This document shows positions 1 through 12,828 of a stretch of 64,000 nt of DNA, one piece after another. The position numbers and the translations under genes are program-made. The DNA comes from Bedellia somnulentella. Taxonomy: Eukaryota; Arthropoda; Insecta; Lepidoptera; Bedelliidae. The stretch spans positions 744,001 through 808,000 of the forward strand of contig OY755177.1 in assembly GCA_963576735.1 (NCBI GenBank). The letters run 5' to 3'. Below the pieces are notes generated by a model. That model made no database searches and had not been told where the DNA came from. It saw only the letters and a list, made by a program, of their open reading frames with translations. The first letter of the stretch is position 1, and the number at the start of each line of letters is the position of its first letter.

Positions 1-11
1 CATAACATAAC

Positions 12-245
12 ATATACTCACGGCTTTAAATCCCTAGAAGGGATAGCCAGAGCTAAGGAATTAGAAATTCCTTAGCCACTTTTGGAAAATTGAGTGGGGA
101 GAGGATGGTAAAGTAAAGGGTGTTGGTGATGGGTCTCCAACCGCATCGCGCAAAAATCCCTTAAAAGCCCCAATACCGTTAGTCGCCTCTTACGTACACC
201 CATCGGTAGAAACGGGGTAGTGCTATTCTAAGCCGACACGGCCGT
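12..245 (-). mobile_element. S1 retroposon
   Basis: Full length: tail 'catatactcacggctttaaat', body 'ggtctccaaccgcatcg', head 'ttctaagccgacac'. Confidence 0.8.
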
Positions 246-645
246 GTAATTTAATGTAATTTAATATAAACTTCCAATATGTAGCCTAAACTAAAAATCC
301 ATCCGCTTTTGAAATTTCCTAGCGGAAAGTCGTCGGTCAGACAGAAAATGTTTGAGATTGTGAAATTTGAATTGCTACTATGGTAACCGTTTAAATTACT
401 GTATGAAGCGCATATAAGTAATATAAGTTTAAAAAAAATAACGTTCCACATCTTATCAATAATATATAAGAACATAAAATCCGTTATCACCACCAATTTA
501 TTCGAACTTTGCATACTTATTTGTTTACCTACTCTCAACGTTGTATATCAAGAAGTTTTAACTCACTCAAATAAAATTCATGTTTTGAATATATTATTCA
601 ATTAAAAAACGATCATAATTACAAATTATCCATTTTTTTTAATTT
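246..645. other. Unassigned AT-rich stretch
   Basis: No gene or known repeat. The 95-codon minus frame has no coding features. Confidence 0.6.
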
Positions 646-885
646 GCCGTGAAGTGCCAGTTTAGAATGTAACTACCCCTTACCACTTACCGCCGAACGA
701 GGCCACTAGGGGCAAAGGGCTTTTTTAAGTGGTTTTTGGGCGATGCCGTTGAAGACCTATCAGCAACGATACATTACTTCTACCATCTTGTCCCCTACCA
801 ACTTTCAAACGTGGCTGAGAAGTTTCTAGGTCTAAAGCACTGCCAACCCCTTTTGGGGATTTATGGCAGTGAGTATGGATATATA
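646..885 (+). mobile_element. S1 retroposon, old
   Basis: Diverged head 'gaagtgccagtttagaatg' and tail 'atggcagtgagtatgg'; the GTAAGAGGCGACT block is degraded. Confidence 0.6.
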
Positions 886-1094
886 TATTTTCCAATTTTA
901 TTTTTATTTACCATAAGTGAACCTACTGTGAACATTATGTATCGGCGCCCAGTGCACTCGCAGAGAAATAGTAGTTGTTATGAGGCGCGCTGCATTCGAT
1001 GGTAATGCCAAGTTTTGCGGCCGATTTCCAAGATATATCCCTGCTTTGGTCACTTCTCGGAATATCTATTGTAAGTTAGATTACAGGGGGAGAA

Positions 1095-1270
1095 ATACTT
1101 GAAAATAATAATAATAATAATAATAAGATTTTATTTGCCTTTTTTTAAATACATAACTACATAAACAACATGAGAAAAATACAAAAAGACAAAATGGTTT
1201 AGAGCTCGGTCTATTCACTGTAAGTGGATAGCGCCGATTTTCAGCTCTGACCATGACTTAAAGCTAACTT
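1095..1270 (-). repeat. LINE 3' end fragment with (ATT)n tail
   Basis: On the minus strand, 'cggcgctatccact...' runs to AATAAAATCTTATTATTATT, a polyadenylation-like signal and an ATT microsatellite tail. Confidence 0.5.
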
Positions 1271-1363
1271 AAAACTAACTTAAGACTAAGTGCACGAACG
1301 CAGATGCACACACATACACAGATACATCAATCCTTACACACACATGCATTCATGCAAGCATTC

Positions 1364-1391
1364 TACATACACACACACACACACACACACT
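1364..1391 (+). repeat. (AC)n microsatellite
   Basis: About 13 AC units within a wider CA-rich stretch from 1300. Confidence 0.9.
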
Positions 1392-1781
1392 ATCGCATAA
1401 GCATTTGAATTTAAATAAAGATTAAATATGTAAATAAATTAATAGAATATAATAATTATAAAGAATAAATCAATAAATAGATAGATATACATATTATGGA
1501 TAGAAAACTAAAAATTTATTAATAAAAACATAATATAAAAATATTTTTTAAATTAAATATATAAGACAAATATAAAAATGTAATACATAGATAAGTGTAT
1601 AGCGCTAAACAGAGTAAGCCCTCATTCGAATTTCATAGTTGAAGCACAACCATACTGTACAGCGAATTCGTTATACTGTGATGTAATTAACCATGTGCGA
1701 AGTTTTTTCCGAAAACACTGAATTGATTGATATTTAGGTTTTAATTTTATCTCAATTTAACGAAATCCATTATTGCGAATC

Positions 1782-2076
1782 AAACTCAAACGTTCACGCC
1801 GTCTATCCTCGAAGGGGTTGGCAGAGGTACTAATACTTCTGAACATCATGTTAAATTGTCAACTGGTGTTCAGAGTACCCACGTTTTGCTTGGGCCGTGT
1901 TCTCGCGTGATAGAGGCCTATCGCTGTTTGGTATGAATACACTTGTAAAATGACTAACTACAACTCAGCCATGTGGGTTCCCTCACGATGTTTTCCCTAC
2001 ACGTTAACAACCATGATAAATAAACCACAAAAAGACAATTGCAGGTGGCCCGTCCCGGGATTTATACTCGTTAGTT
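1782..2076 (-). mobile_element. S2 SINE, tRNA head degraded
   Basis: 3' end 'caaacgttcacgccgtctat' through 'cacgatgttttccctac' to 'cgtcccgggatttatactc'. Confidence 0.75.
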
Positions 2077-2545
2077 AAATAGTTCGAATAAAAATAACGT
2101 CGAGTAACAGCTGTTATGTCCAAAAGTGTGTATAAGATTACACATAGCCCGTTTGTAAACTTATAGAACCTAAAACGATTATAAATATAAAAGTTTCTTA
2201 TAAACTTAGACTTAAACAAAAATCTCTTATATACAAAACTTAAAAAATGACTGAAACAAGGACTTAAAGGAGACGTCAATACACGCAAATTTCTATTTTA
2301 AACTTTCAAGACACTTAAAGATTCTTTTCTTTACGAAGTCGTTTAAGAATTTTGATTTTCATCTAAAATAGTTGCGAGGCTAATCCTCTTCACGGCAGAG
2401 AGCCAAATTCATAGATAAAGTTGCACCTACATTACCGAGGAGCTAAGTGGCCCACTTAGCTCCAGACAAGAGATTTTGTCACTCCGCATTATACAATACT
2501 TGGAATTCTGGATATGAAAGTATGTTTTGGTTGAACATGGTTGGC

Positions 2546-2910
2546 AACCGTGATAGCCCAGTGGGTAGAACACTCGGTTATCGTGCAAACGACTAGTGTT
2601 CAAATACTGGGTCGGGCCTACACCAATTTGTCTTTTCTAAAGACATATGTGTGGTTAATTTATCATGGTTGTTAACGGTGAGGGAAAACATCGTGAGGAA
2701 ACCCACATGGCTGAGTTGTACTTAGTCATGTGACAGTGTATTCGTACAAAACGGCGATAGGCCTGCCCCCTATCACGTGAGTACACTGTCCATGCAAAAC
2801 GTGGGTACTCTGAACACCAGGTGACAAAGTCACGTGATGTTCAGAAGTATTAGTACCTCTGCCAAACCCTTCGGGGATATTCGGCGTGAACGTTTATGTT
2901 ATTATGTTAT
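2546..2910 (+). mobile_element. S2 SINE, full length
   Basis: tRNA-like head with an A box (gatagcccagtgggtag) and a B box (gtgttcaaatact), then 'gagggaaaacatcgtgagg', and end 'ggcgtgaacgtttatg'. It is the best plus-strand reference copy. Confidence 0.85.
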
Positions 2911-3462
2911 GTTTTTGGTTGAAATGGTTTGTGTTTGCATTCCTTATTAAAATATGATATATAATCAGAAAAAAATATTAGGAAATAGCTTCATGTGATG
3001 CAACAGAACCATATTTATTTTTTAGGGTTTCATATTAAAAGGGTAAAGGAGACCATATTACTGAGGCTCCGATGACTGTCCGTCTGTCAACAGGCTCTAT
3101 CTTATGAACCGTAAAGGACAGCCGAAATTTTGTCAAATGATGGATAATAAAAAAAGTATATAATAGGGGGCTACGAAAAAGCAAACGTTTTTTATAAAAA
3201 TGAATAAAGGTATCAGATACAAGATACAAGTTTCAAATACCCCAGGAATATCAGATGGGTCATCAGAAAAAGGTGACTTGAAAAATGTTACCCCATTTAT
3301 TAAATATTTTAAGTGTCGGCTTAGTATAGAACTAACCCATATTTTACCACGGGTGCTGTATGAGGCGAGTGAGATGCTGCAGTTTTTTATTGAGACGGAG
3401 ATCACATGGGTCTGCCATCATTAACTATAATTTACTTTATTTTCGTAAATACATATAATAAG

Positions 3463-3585
3463 GTAGCCGGTAGCCAGAGCTAGGGAATTAGAAATTCCTC
3501 AGACACTTTTGGAAGTTGCATGGGGAAAATATGGTGAAATAAAGGTTGTTGGTGATGGGTCTCCAACCGCATCGCTCAAAAATTA
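3463..3585 (-). mobile_element. S1 retroposon, partial
   Basis: The 3' half only: 'agccagagctagggaattag' to 'accgcatcgctcaaaaat'. Confidence 0.65.
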
Positions 3586-4028
3586 TTCTTTTTTATTTTC
3601 GTCTACCTCCCAATCAATTTTCAAAACTGACTTTTCAGCCATAATATCCAAATCTCTCTTTTTTGGGATGAAAAGGAAACTGGTCAGGTTATTTTTAAGT
3701 TTCGCATTATCTTAACTCTAAAATCGCTAATCTGTACAGTAAGTATACACCCAGATAGCACTAACATATGTCACTCTTGCTTACTTAGTTCTCACTTAAC
3801 TCGAACGCCTTCATTTTCACGTCACTTTTATTCTTCTTTTCTAGCGAAATTCTGAATTTTCAAACATAATCTCTATGTTCACGCTGTGATTCCCCAAAGG
3901 GGTGAAGAAGTTTATTATTACCATTGAACACTACTTGAAAGTAAATGTATCAAGATTTAACGGTCAGGGAAATCATGCAGGGTGAGTGGTATCCATTATA
4001 TGATAGTGTATCGTATTAATTATTACTA

Positions 4029-4783
4029 TCCTACTAATATTATAAATGTGAAAGTTTAGATGTTTGGATGTTTGTGTGTTTAAGGCAAAAAGGCTCGTCA
4101 ATATAACATAACATAAACGTTCACGCCGAATATCCCCGAAGGGGTTGGCAGAGGTACTAATACTTCTGAACATCACGTGACTTTGTCAACTGGTGTTCAG
4201 AGTACCCACGTTTTGCATGGACAGTGTACTCACGTGATAGGCCTATCGCCGTTTTGTACGAATACACTGTCACATGACTAAGTACAACAGTATAGTATTA
4301 TATTATCTGTGGTACAACTCAGCCATGTGGGTTTCCTCACGACGTTTTCTCTCACCGTTAACAACCATGATAAATTAACCACACATATGTCTTTAGAAAA
4401 GACAAATTGGTGTAGGCCCGACCCAGGATTTGAACACTAGTCGCTTGCACGATAACCGAGTATTCTACCAACTGGGCTATCACGGTTGCTTGCTTACATA
4501 ATGTATATGAATGAAATTTGGCAGAATGCTAAATAACGGCCCAAATTGTAACATAGGAGTATCTTGAAAGTATTTAATCCCGGAAGAAGTTGACCGATAA
4601 AATATTCGTGCCTGATTGAACTAAGAGTACCAGAAAAATACGCATTAAGCTTTGTCACAAGCAAATTTGGCAGTACGAAGTTTTTAATGTTTTTTGACAT
4701 GAATTCCTCATGTGGGGATTATTACTCTTTCCTTTAATAACATCTTTTATTTATGAGTACGAAGTTTGTCGGGTCAGCTAGTT
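4029..4783 (-). mobile_element. 'Cggcttcgcacgg' family element with nested S2
   Basis: It starts 'atcctactaatattataaat' and ends 'gtcgggtcagctagtt', the two ends of a common lepidopteran nonautonomous element. An S2 copy (4102-4487) and an S3 tail piece lie inside. Target duplication not determined. Confidence 0.5.
4102..4487 (-). mobile_element. S2 SINE, full length
   Basis: Complete, with a 25-base insertion at about 4289 that duplicates GTACAAC. Nested in the 4029-4783 element. Confidence 0.85.
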
Positions 4784-5035
4784 TGTAATAAACGGCGATA
4801 CTGCCCCCCTATCATATGAATACATTGTCTTACAAATCAACGATCCTCCGAACACTATTCGCAAAATATACATACATACTCACGGTAGCTCAATTGGCAA
4901 GAGCGACGGGGGCGTATACCCGAGGTCGCGGGTTCGAATCCCGCCTGTGTCGAATTGTTTCTTTCCTTTATTTATTCTTTATTTATTAGTAATAATCCCC
5001 ACATGAGGTTTTCATGAACAAAAAGATTTAAATTA
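4700..5035 (+). mobile_element. S3 tRNA-like element, inverted tails
   Basis: A tail in reverse (4703-4740, 'cctcatgtggggattatta'), then a tRNA-like head (4882-4953: 'cacggtagctcaattggc', B box GGTTCGAATCC) and a forward tail ('ccccacatgaggttttcatg'). The head cannot fold a standard anticodon arm, so it is not a working tRNA gene. Confidence 0.6.
4784..4850 (+). repeat. S2 fragment
   Basis: 'aaacggcgatactgccccc' and 'atcatatgaatacattgtc'. Confidence 0.45.
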
Positions 5036-5045
5036 TATAATATAT

Positions 5046-5200
5046 ATCACGGCCATAGATACCAAAAAGTGGTAGCGAGTTTCAGAGTTAAAAACTCCTC
5101 AGCCACCTTCGGAAGTTGCTGGGGACAAGATGGTAGAAATTAATATAGTTGATCATGGGTCTGAAGCCGCATCGCCCAGCAATCATTTAAAAAGCTTTAC
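5046..5200 (-). mobile_element. S1 retroposon, partial and old
   Basis: 'tcacggccatagata' to 'cgcatcgcccagcaatc'; the head is missing. Confidence 0.55.
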
Positions 5201-5447
5201 TGGAATGATAATTAAGCTTAGTATCTTAATAATTAAATTAAAATACTGCCACATTTTCACTCATGACACAGCCAACTGAATTTTCTCAGAACTCAGTATA
5301 CATAGCTTTCAATATTGTATTTAAATAAATCGAATAAACGGTACCGAAAAGGATCTCTTTCGTAATAAGATTGTAAGTTTTTTACTTTTAGTAAGTGACA
5401 TAAATAAACATATATCCTAAATTTAAATTGGACGCTTCGTATACTGA

Positions 5448-5682
5448 GCCGTGTAGTGTCGGATTAGAATAGCACTACCCCGTTTCTACCGATGGGTGTG
5501 CGTAAGAGGCGACTAACGGTATTGGGGCTTTTATGGGATTTTTGGGCGATGCGGTTGGAGACCCATCACCAACAACCTTTACTTCACCATCTTGTCCCCA
5601 CTCAACTTTCCAAAAGTGGCTGAGAAGTTTCTAATTCCTTAGCTCTGGCTACCCCTTCTAGGATTTATAGCCGTGAGTATAT
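5448..5682 (+). mobile_element. S1 retroposon
   Basis: Full length with the GGTGTGCGTAAGAGGCGACT head and tail 'agccgtgagtata'. Confidence 0.8.
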
Positions 5683-6281
5683 TTAAATTGTAACATTTAA
5701 ACATTGAAACAGTTGTATTTTAATATTACTGGATTTCATCAAAATGGATTTCGTAAAACTGTTTTTTGTGTTTAACAAATCAAATTGCCTCTACATTCTC
5801 TCTTATTTTATGAAAGAGTATAAAATCTCTTTTTTCAGTAATAATGGTTCTGTGTCGTTATATATAAGTGCGGGCTCCTGGCAGGTTACTTTGGCTGGGG
5901 GCCAGCGAGTGTGATAGGTACGCAGTACCTTATACCGTGCCATGGATTTGTATTGTCACTGGATACAACAATTTAAAAATGTTTTTTTTATAGGAGCTTA
6001 TTTTAAATTAATTTTACATTAATTTTTTATTTATTTACTCCTGTGTCCATTTATGATAATATCATATTACATTTTATTAGTTTAACACTCGTTATCTGTT
6101 TCTAAATAATGTTTAAGTAATTTATTTCATTGCTGCATGACATTGTAATGTGACCCTAAGGCTTTTTTATTGATTTAATTATTTATAGTAGATTATTTTA
6201 TCATTACACGATCAGATTATTTTTTATTAATATTCTTTACGTCATTTATTTTCCTTGATGTCGCAGAGAACTTAATATTAC
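5683..6281. other. Unassigned stretch
   Basis: AT-rich; a small GC-richer island 'ggctgggggccagcgagtg' at about 5890 is unexplained. Confidence 0.6.
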
Positions 6282-6649
6282 ATACATAAACATAAACATA
6301 AACGTTCACGCCGCATATCCCCGAAGGGGTTGGCAGAGGTACTAATACTTCTAAACATCACGTGACATTGTCACCTGGTGTTCAGAGTACCCACGTTTTG
6401 CCTGGACAGTGTACTCACGTGATAGGGGGCAAGCCTATCGCCATTTTGTACGATTACACTGTCACATGACTAAGTACAACTCAGCCATGTGGGTTTCCTC
6501 ACGATGTTTTCCCTCACCGTTAACAATCATGATAAATTTACCACACATATGTCTTTAGAAAAGACAAAGTGGTGTAGGCCCGACCCGGGATTTGAACACT
6601 AGTCGCTTGCTCGATAACCGGTGTTCTACCCATTGAGCTATCACGTCGT
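6282..6649 (-). mobile_element. S2 SINE, full length
   Basis: ACATAA tail repeats, complete body and head ending 'gagctatcacgtcg'. Confidence 0.85.
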
Positions 6650-6939
6650 GTAACTTATAATTATCATATTAAAAACTTTATTCTATTGAAATAACACCCT
6701 GATTTTTTTTCAGACGCTTTCACCAGCCGTTTAAATTACCTCTCTAAATAAATTCAAAGCAATTTTCACTTTTTTATAAATACATAAATATTAACACTTT
6801 TGCCCTCACATACAGTCCATTTATGTCCCCCCCGAGACACTTGTGCCTACTTTGGCCATAATCTACCACACTAGCTTAGTGTGGTTTGACCCACGTTGAC
6901 CGTAACAACTACTACCGTGATCGTAGCCGAGACCGATAG

Positions 6940-7185
6940 CTGTGTAGTGTCGGCTTAGAATAGCACTACCCCATTTCTTCCGGTGGGTGTACGTAAGAGG
7001 CGACTAACTGTATTGGGGCTTTTTAAGGGATTTTTAGGCGATGCGGTTGGAGACCCATCACCAAAACCATTATTTCACCATCTTTTCCCCACGCAACTTC
7101 CAAAAGTGGCTGAGGAATTTCTAATTCCCTAGCTCTGGCTACCCCTTCATGGGATTTATAGCCGTAAGTATATGTATGTATATGT
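6940..7185 (+). mobile_element. S1 retroposon
   Basis: Full length, head 'tgtagtgtcggcttagaata', tail 'gccgtaagtatatgtatg'. Confidence 0.8.
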
Positions 7186-7650
7186 ATTTTACCAACTACT
7201 CTGTGTAATAAGAAAATACAATTTTGTTTATTCAAATTGCTTTTGAAAGAATTAGTATATTTCCTTAATAATTTATCTATTAAAGCTAAACTTAATATAC
7301 ACTATTAAAAATATTATGTAAGAATACACAAACGAATCTTCACGTTTCCAGTTCCACGGTCGCAATGCTCGACTAACTGTCTCCAAGTGTAGTGAGGAGA
7401 GGAATAAAGAAATTTCACGTAAAACAATATATCCTCCGTCGGATTAACTTCCTCTTTCAGAAGATACGACTTAAACATACCTAGCTTTTATGCGCTTTCG
7501 TTTAAAATACTTTGCAATTGTAAATATTTAATTTTTGAATGAATATAACCTTACTTTTAAAACCCATTGCGTTTTCAAGCTACCCATTTATTACTGGAAT
7601 CGATCGGAGTTATTGAAAGGGTATTTTCTTTATAATTATTTAAGTAGTTT

Positions 7651-7872
7651 GCTGTGTAGTGTCGGCTTAGAATAGCACTACCCCATTTCTTCCGGTGGGT
7701 GTACGCAAGAAGCAACTAACGGTATTGGGGCTTTTAAAGGATTTTTGGGTGATGCGGTTGGAGACCCATCACCAACAACCTTTATTGTACTATATTTTTC
7801 CCACGCAACTTCCAAAAGTGGCTACTGGCTACCCTTCAAGGTATTTATAGCCGTGAGTATATGTATGTTTGT
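7651..7872 (+). mobile_element. S1 retroposon
   Basis: Nearly full length, with a 20-base deletion after 'ccaaaagtggct'. Confidence 0.8.
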
Positions 7873-8145
7873 GTATGTTACTTAAGTAATTAATTTGTTT
7901 TATAATTGATTTTGTAATAAGTATGTGTTGATATAATCTAAATAATTTGATTCACCATATCATACATTAGATTCATCTACGTGACTTACTTTGACTTTGC
8001 TCGTATTCAACGGTTATCTAGAAGAAATCGCTGTTAGTGATAAGACTGGGAATTGTGACTCTTTGGAAAACTCTTATTATTTGTGAAAATATTTTAGTAT
8101 TTGAGGTATACCAAATACTAAATACTTTTACTGTTTTATTCTATT

Positions 8146-9112
8146 ACTAGTGGATCAGGCCCAGCTTCGCACGGGTAGCGTAGTTTTAAAAATATCTGAG
8201 GTTTCTTCAATCACTGCTCAACCTTTGTGAAATTTAGTGCAATTTATAGCATTCATGAATAGTGAAGCTTTGTGATTGTGAAAGCGCTTTAATGACCGGT
8301 TCAGTATCTCCGAAAATAAAACCATGCAAACAAACAATCAGAGTTACAAACTTTGCATACATACAGGGAGTATATGTATACTCCAGGCTATCTTTTGCGC
8401 GCGCAACCATTACCAAGAAAAATATCCTTATAGCATTCACGTGCGACGACAGGGCGCGATAGCTTATTTCATGTATAAGTTTGGTTATTCTATACCGATT
8501 TCTATGATTCTTTTTTTATTGAATAGGTAATAATGTAAACTTTTTAAATTAGAGATGAATGAGAGAACTATAAACGCAAGAGTAAACAAATATAATCAGA
8601 ATGCTCCGAACTGCTAAGCTATCAGGTATTACACGTGTTATTATGAGTCAACCATAAAAGATAGACATATGCTGCAGAAGGATATTTTTTAGAAAATTTT
8701 ATGTTTAATATTTCCGTCATACATGATTTCTATGTAACTATAACCACTAAGGCTGCACACGCGACGGAAGCTTAAAAAATGGAGTAACTTCCCCCGTTTT
8801 CCCAATTTTTCCCATAATTCCCCTTCACTACTCTGCTGAAAAGTACACTATAACCTGCCCAGGAGTATGAAAAATAATTCTACCAAGTTTCGTAAAAATC
8901 CGTCGAGTAGTTTTTGTTTCCATAAGGAACATACAAACCGACAGACTGACAGACAGACAGACAGACAGACGGACAGACAGACAGACAGACAAAAATTATA
9001 CTGATTGCATTTTTGACATCAATATCGATCACTAATCACCCCCTGATAGTTATTTTGAAAATATATTTCATGTACAGAATTGACCTCTCTACAGATTTAT
9101 TATAAGTATAGA
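8146..9112 (+). mobile_element. 'Cggcttcgcacgg' family element
   Basis: It begins 'tactagtggatcaggcccag' with 'cttcgcacgggtag', and ends with 'ccgtcgagtagtttttg', a CAGA microsatellite (8938-8991) and 'ttattataagtatag'. The middle (8260-8740) is less typical and may be an insertion. Confidence 0.5.
8938..8991 (+). repeat. (CAGA)n microsatellite
   Basis: Imperfect GACA/CAGA run inside the 8146-9112 element. Confidence 0.9.
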
Positions 9113-9337
9113 AGATGGTTGGAATGTACATTAAATTGAAGACGTGTTGTTCCAATTCAAATTCCTGGCTAGGATGTTTATTAGCCAAAATATAATAATT
9201 ATATTGGATTGAATCAGGCGTTACTTTGCGGAAATCCATAGCAATACTAATATTAATAAATTTCTTCGCTTAATTCCGCTAAATATTTATATATTTATTT
9301 ATTTTAATATTAGTATTATAATAATTATGTTAAGTGC

Positions 9338-9405
9338 GAGGGAAAAGCTTGTAAAATAAATGTTGCCTCCAACCGCATTGCCTAAAACTCTCTGAAAAAG
9401 CTTCT
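9338..9405 (-). repeat. S1 fragment
   Basis: 'gcctccaaccgcattgccta' is the conserved body piece; the rest is lost. Confidence 0.4.
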
Positions 9406-9943
9406 TTTCATTTCTAGATTTTCTAAGAAGCATAAGTTTTTCTCGTATATTAATATTTGGGTTCCAACAATTAGGTTCAAAAGATCTTCACTACTTTTAT
9501 GGAAGAAAAACATCTATAATACATTGTGAAACAAATTCACGAAACCAATAATATAAGCATAAGTAACATTCACCTATTTCGATCGTAACGGCATAGAAAA
9601 ACTGTGTAATCATCAAAAAAGTTTACATAAACAAGACTTATAATGCGAAGCTTTCTCTACATCGCTGAAAGGATTAGTTTTTTTCCTGTTTCTATATTTT
9701 CGGTATTGGGTTATTTGTATTATAACACACAATATGCATAATTGTCTTAAGTAAACTAGTTTTGTTACATAATTTATTCGGACGACAACAATATAGATGG
9801 AAAAATACTTTTAGGTAATGAATACAAATATGTAGATCTAAGTAATATACTCAATCAGTGGCAAGCATAGAGTGGCAAGACATAAGCGTCACATTAAGAA
9901 ATCTGGTTATTACGAGAATCTACTTTTTGCTTGGACATTTAAC

Positions 9944-10378
9944 GTAATTCGGTATGCAAAGTTTTTTTTTCATATTTAATGAGTAATTGTAAAGTTATGA
10001 TTTTTTAAAGATTGCTCAACTATTTCTTTTAATGACGTCATTGATCAACAAAATCACATGCACATGCAAATGAAGTAAAATGTTAACTAAAAATGTTACT
10101 GATTTCAAAACATTTCACGATTTAGTGATCTCAAATGATATAATTACGATATTATATTACATAAACCTATGATTTTCGATATTTTATTAATAAACTGCTA
10201 ATACGAATGTCTTTTAAATAACATTGAAGATCAAACACTGTTACAGTTTTTTGATAAAATAAAGGTCATCATAGCTTTTTTTGATTTAATTTCAAGAAAA
10301 TATTGTTAATAAACCTGAATATCTCTGAATGATTTTGTAATCAGCATCACTTTTATAAAACTTTGCATACCGAATTAC
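9944..10378. mobile_element. Putative MITE
   Basis: 435 bp bounded by a perfect 22-bp terminal inverted repeat, GTAATTCGGTATGCAAAGTT(TT), over an AT-rich non-coding interior. No clear target duplication is visible, so the superfamily is unknown. Confidence 0.65.
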
Positions 10379-11291
10379 ATTGAATACAATCCATGCCTCT
10401 TAGCTTCTCAAGTTGTAACGTTCTCAAAGAACTTTTAATATGTTGTCCTATTAAATCACGTTAGAATACACCTTTTCGATGAAAACAGACAGTGCTATGT
10501 GATTTTTAGGCGCCTTCATACTCATCAAAACAGAATCTATTTAAATTAGAACAATAGAAGAAACAGAGGTATGTATTCTAAATACGTTCCGTTTTTCACG
10601 AAAGAATTTAATTTAAATGTTGGCCCGCTAAAAGTTGGCGCGTGTAGCGCAATTCGGAACATTGTTACCTGTCCACCGCACGAACCGAACGTGACGCGTA
10701 TGTCACGTGACTGACAAGTGAAAAAATATGGCGGCACGAATGTTCTTTTGTCTGAAATTGCTTTGCGTGTTTTGAATTTAGAAAATTTTAAGCGCTTTCA
10801 TAAACATCTTTTTTTAGGGTTTTGATTAGAGAGATAATACAACATTTTGGAATAAAATGCATTGGTAGTATTTAAAAATTATTTCAATAGGATTCACCGC
10901 GCTAACAACAATTATTTTTCAAATGTATTGAGTTATTTAAATTTAAATACGTATTCCTAATATTCTGTCAACATTTCAAATTCTCATAATCTGTCACAGT
11001 TCGGTTTCGCCCTCCTTGTCACCTGTCACTTTCTGACAGGTGACGTTTAAAAAAGTGTATGTTTTTTATTCGTCGCGACACTCGACCCCTCAGACGTGCG
11101 GCGTGAAAAATGTTTCACGTTCCTAAAGTAAATGTTTGAAGAAAATTAATTTTTAAAAGGCTCGCTGCTTGTGAATAATGGTTTTTGATTGAATCTTAAA
11201 CAGTTTCTATCTGAGAACTCCTCTAATTTACATAAATCTTAAATACGAATGATATGGTATAATTAAGTATTTGAATTTTCGACCGACCGAG
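10379..11291. other. Unassigned stretch with hairpin
   Basis: An 11-bp stem GTCACCTGTCA/TGACAGGTGAC at 11019-11045, and a CpG-richer patch 10620-10735 with 'atatggcggcacgaatg'. No supported exon. Confidence 0.5.
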
Positions 11292-11495
11292 TGCCGTGTA
11301 GTGCCAGCTTCTAAGCTGTTGTTGTTCTTCAATTCTAATGTCACTAACCCTTTCTATCCACGGGTGTCGTAAGAGGCGACTAAGAGTATGGGGCTTTTAA
11401 AAGTGGTTTTTGGGTGATGTGGTTGGAAACCCATCACTAACGATATTTTATTTCTACCATCTTGTCCCCTATCAACTTCCAAATGCGGCTGAGTG
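11292..11495 (+). mobile_element. S1 retroposon, diverged
   Basis: Carries GGGTGTCGTAAGAGGCGACT and an extra 25 bases in the head; cut after 'aaatgcggctgag'. Confidence 0.65.
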
Positions 11496-12404
11496 TATAT
11501 ATACTAAAACATATGTTAAAACTACTTGAGATAGAGGAAAAGCCCAAGGCATCTAATTTGCTTATTTTTATACCCTCTGTCGACCCCAATGATCAAAAAC
11601 GCGAAAAACATATGTTTAAAAAAAAAATTTTTTGAGGAAAATTTTCTAAGTCTTTTTACCATAGTGCCCCCTTCGGTACACCTCGACCGTTTCTATCTAT
11701 AAAGCTCTGGGATTTGATGGGCTTTTAGGGATTAATAGCAAATATTTATATTTATTATCTTTGCCTCCACCAATTGGTAGTAACTGCGTGAATATATCTA
11801 TGAGTGAACTTGTGTTGAACTAGCTTTATTTGATACTCATATGCTAGCAGTTCAAGAAACCTTTTTAAATTTAAGCTATATATAGATTGTTTTTATCTCA
11901 CTATTGCGTTGTTCATAGATACTCTTAAATATTTTACAACAATTTCTTTAACGATAAACGAGTCTTCATTTGGTCTCCTTTTCCAACATTATTGTCACAT
12001 TAGCCATTCAACAATTAAAATATGTTTAACTTTATATTAACAAGTCCCTTTTCAAGGAATTTCGCAAAAACGCATAAGAGTCATTCTACTACTATTATAT
12101 TTACTAAACTCAATTTTCATAACCATTGCAAGTCTCCACTTTCGCACATCGACAATTAAAGCACCCAAATAAAAGAAATAGCACCCAAACCTACGCAAGT
12201 AACAATAAGAGGGTAGTCTCAAGTAATGCAAAGTACCGCCAGCAGCGTAATGCAGGTGTTAGCATCGGGCTCACGTTCGAGACGGAGACATAATTAGATG
12301 ACGCTCATCAGCCCCCGTTGCTGACTGTACTTACTTAATACTGTTATGTAAGATACACTGACTGGTTTTGTGCGGATGTCATGAAATATTATTAAGCAGA
12401 TACA
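11496..12404. other. Unassigned stretch
   Basis: No coding or repeat signal recognised. Confidence 0.6.
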
Positions 12405-12580
12405 TAGATATACTCACGTCTATAAATCTCTAAAAGGTGAGTCAGCATAAAAAAGCGAGAGGAAAGAATATAAAATAAAAGTTATTGGTGATAGGTCTCA
12501 ATTTGTAGCCCAAAAATCAAGTCACCTATTAAGAACTTCCACGGGCAGAAAAGGAGTGGTAATATTATTCCCAACCGACA
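12405..12580 (-). mobile_element. S1 retroposon, degenerate
   Basis: 'atatactcacgtctataaat' tail; the body is strongly diverged. Confidence 0.5.
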
Positions 12581-12759
12581 AGCTCTTATTGCTACTATTT
12601 AAGTTGTGTTGTCCACCATTATTCAAAAGAGCAAAACGAGTACACGCCACTCAGAATCATTCATGGCATATGGCCTTGGGACCAGCACAGTTGTGGTATC
12701 CACAATTCTCTGTCCAACGATCACCGCCACGTGTGTGTTATATCATATACCTTATATAT

Positions 12760-12828
12760 CTTAAAGAGACGCAAGGAGCATTATTACATATAACTTATAT
12801 GTAATAATGCTCCTTGCGTCTCTTTAAG
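12760..12828. repeat. Perfect 34-bp-arm hairpin with 1-base loop
   Basis: CTTAAAGAGACGCAAGGAGC... (12760-12793) is followed, after one C, by its exact reverse complement (12795-12828). With almost no loop it is not a typical terminator or miRNA precursor. Confidence 0.85.

Noticed and set aside
10731..10778. Start of a gene at 'atggcggcacgaatg'
   Set aside because: The frame closes after 15 codons with no good donor.
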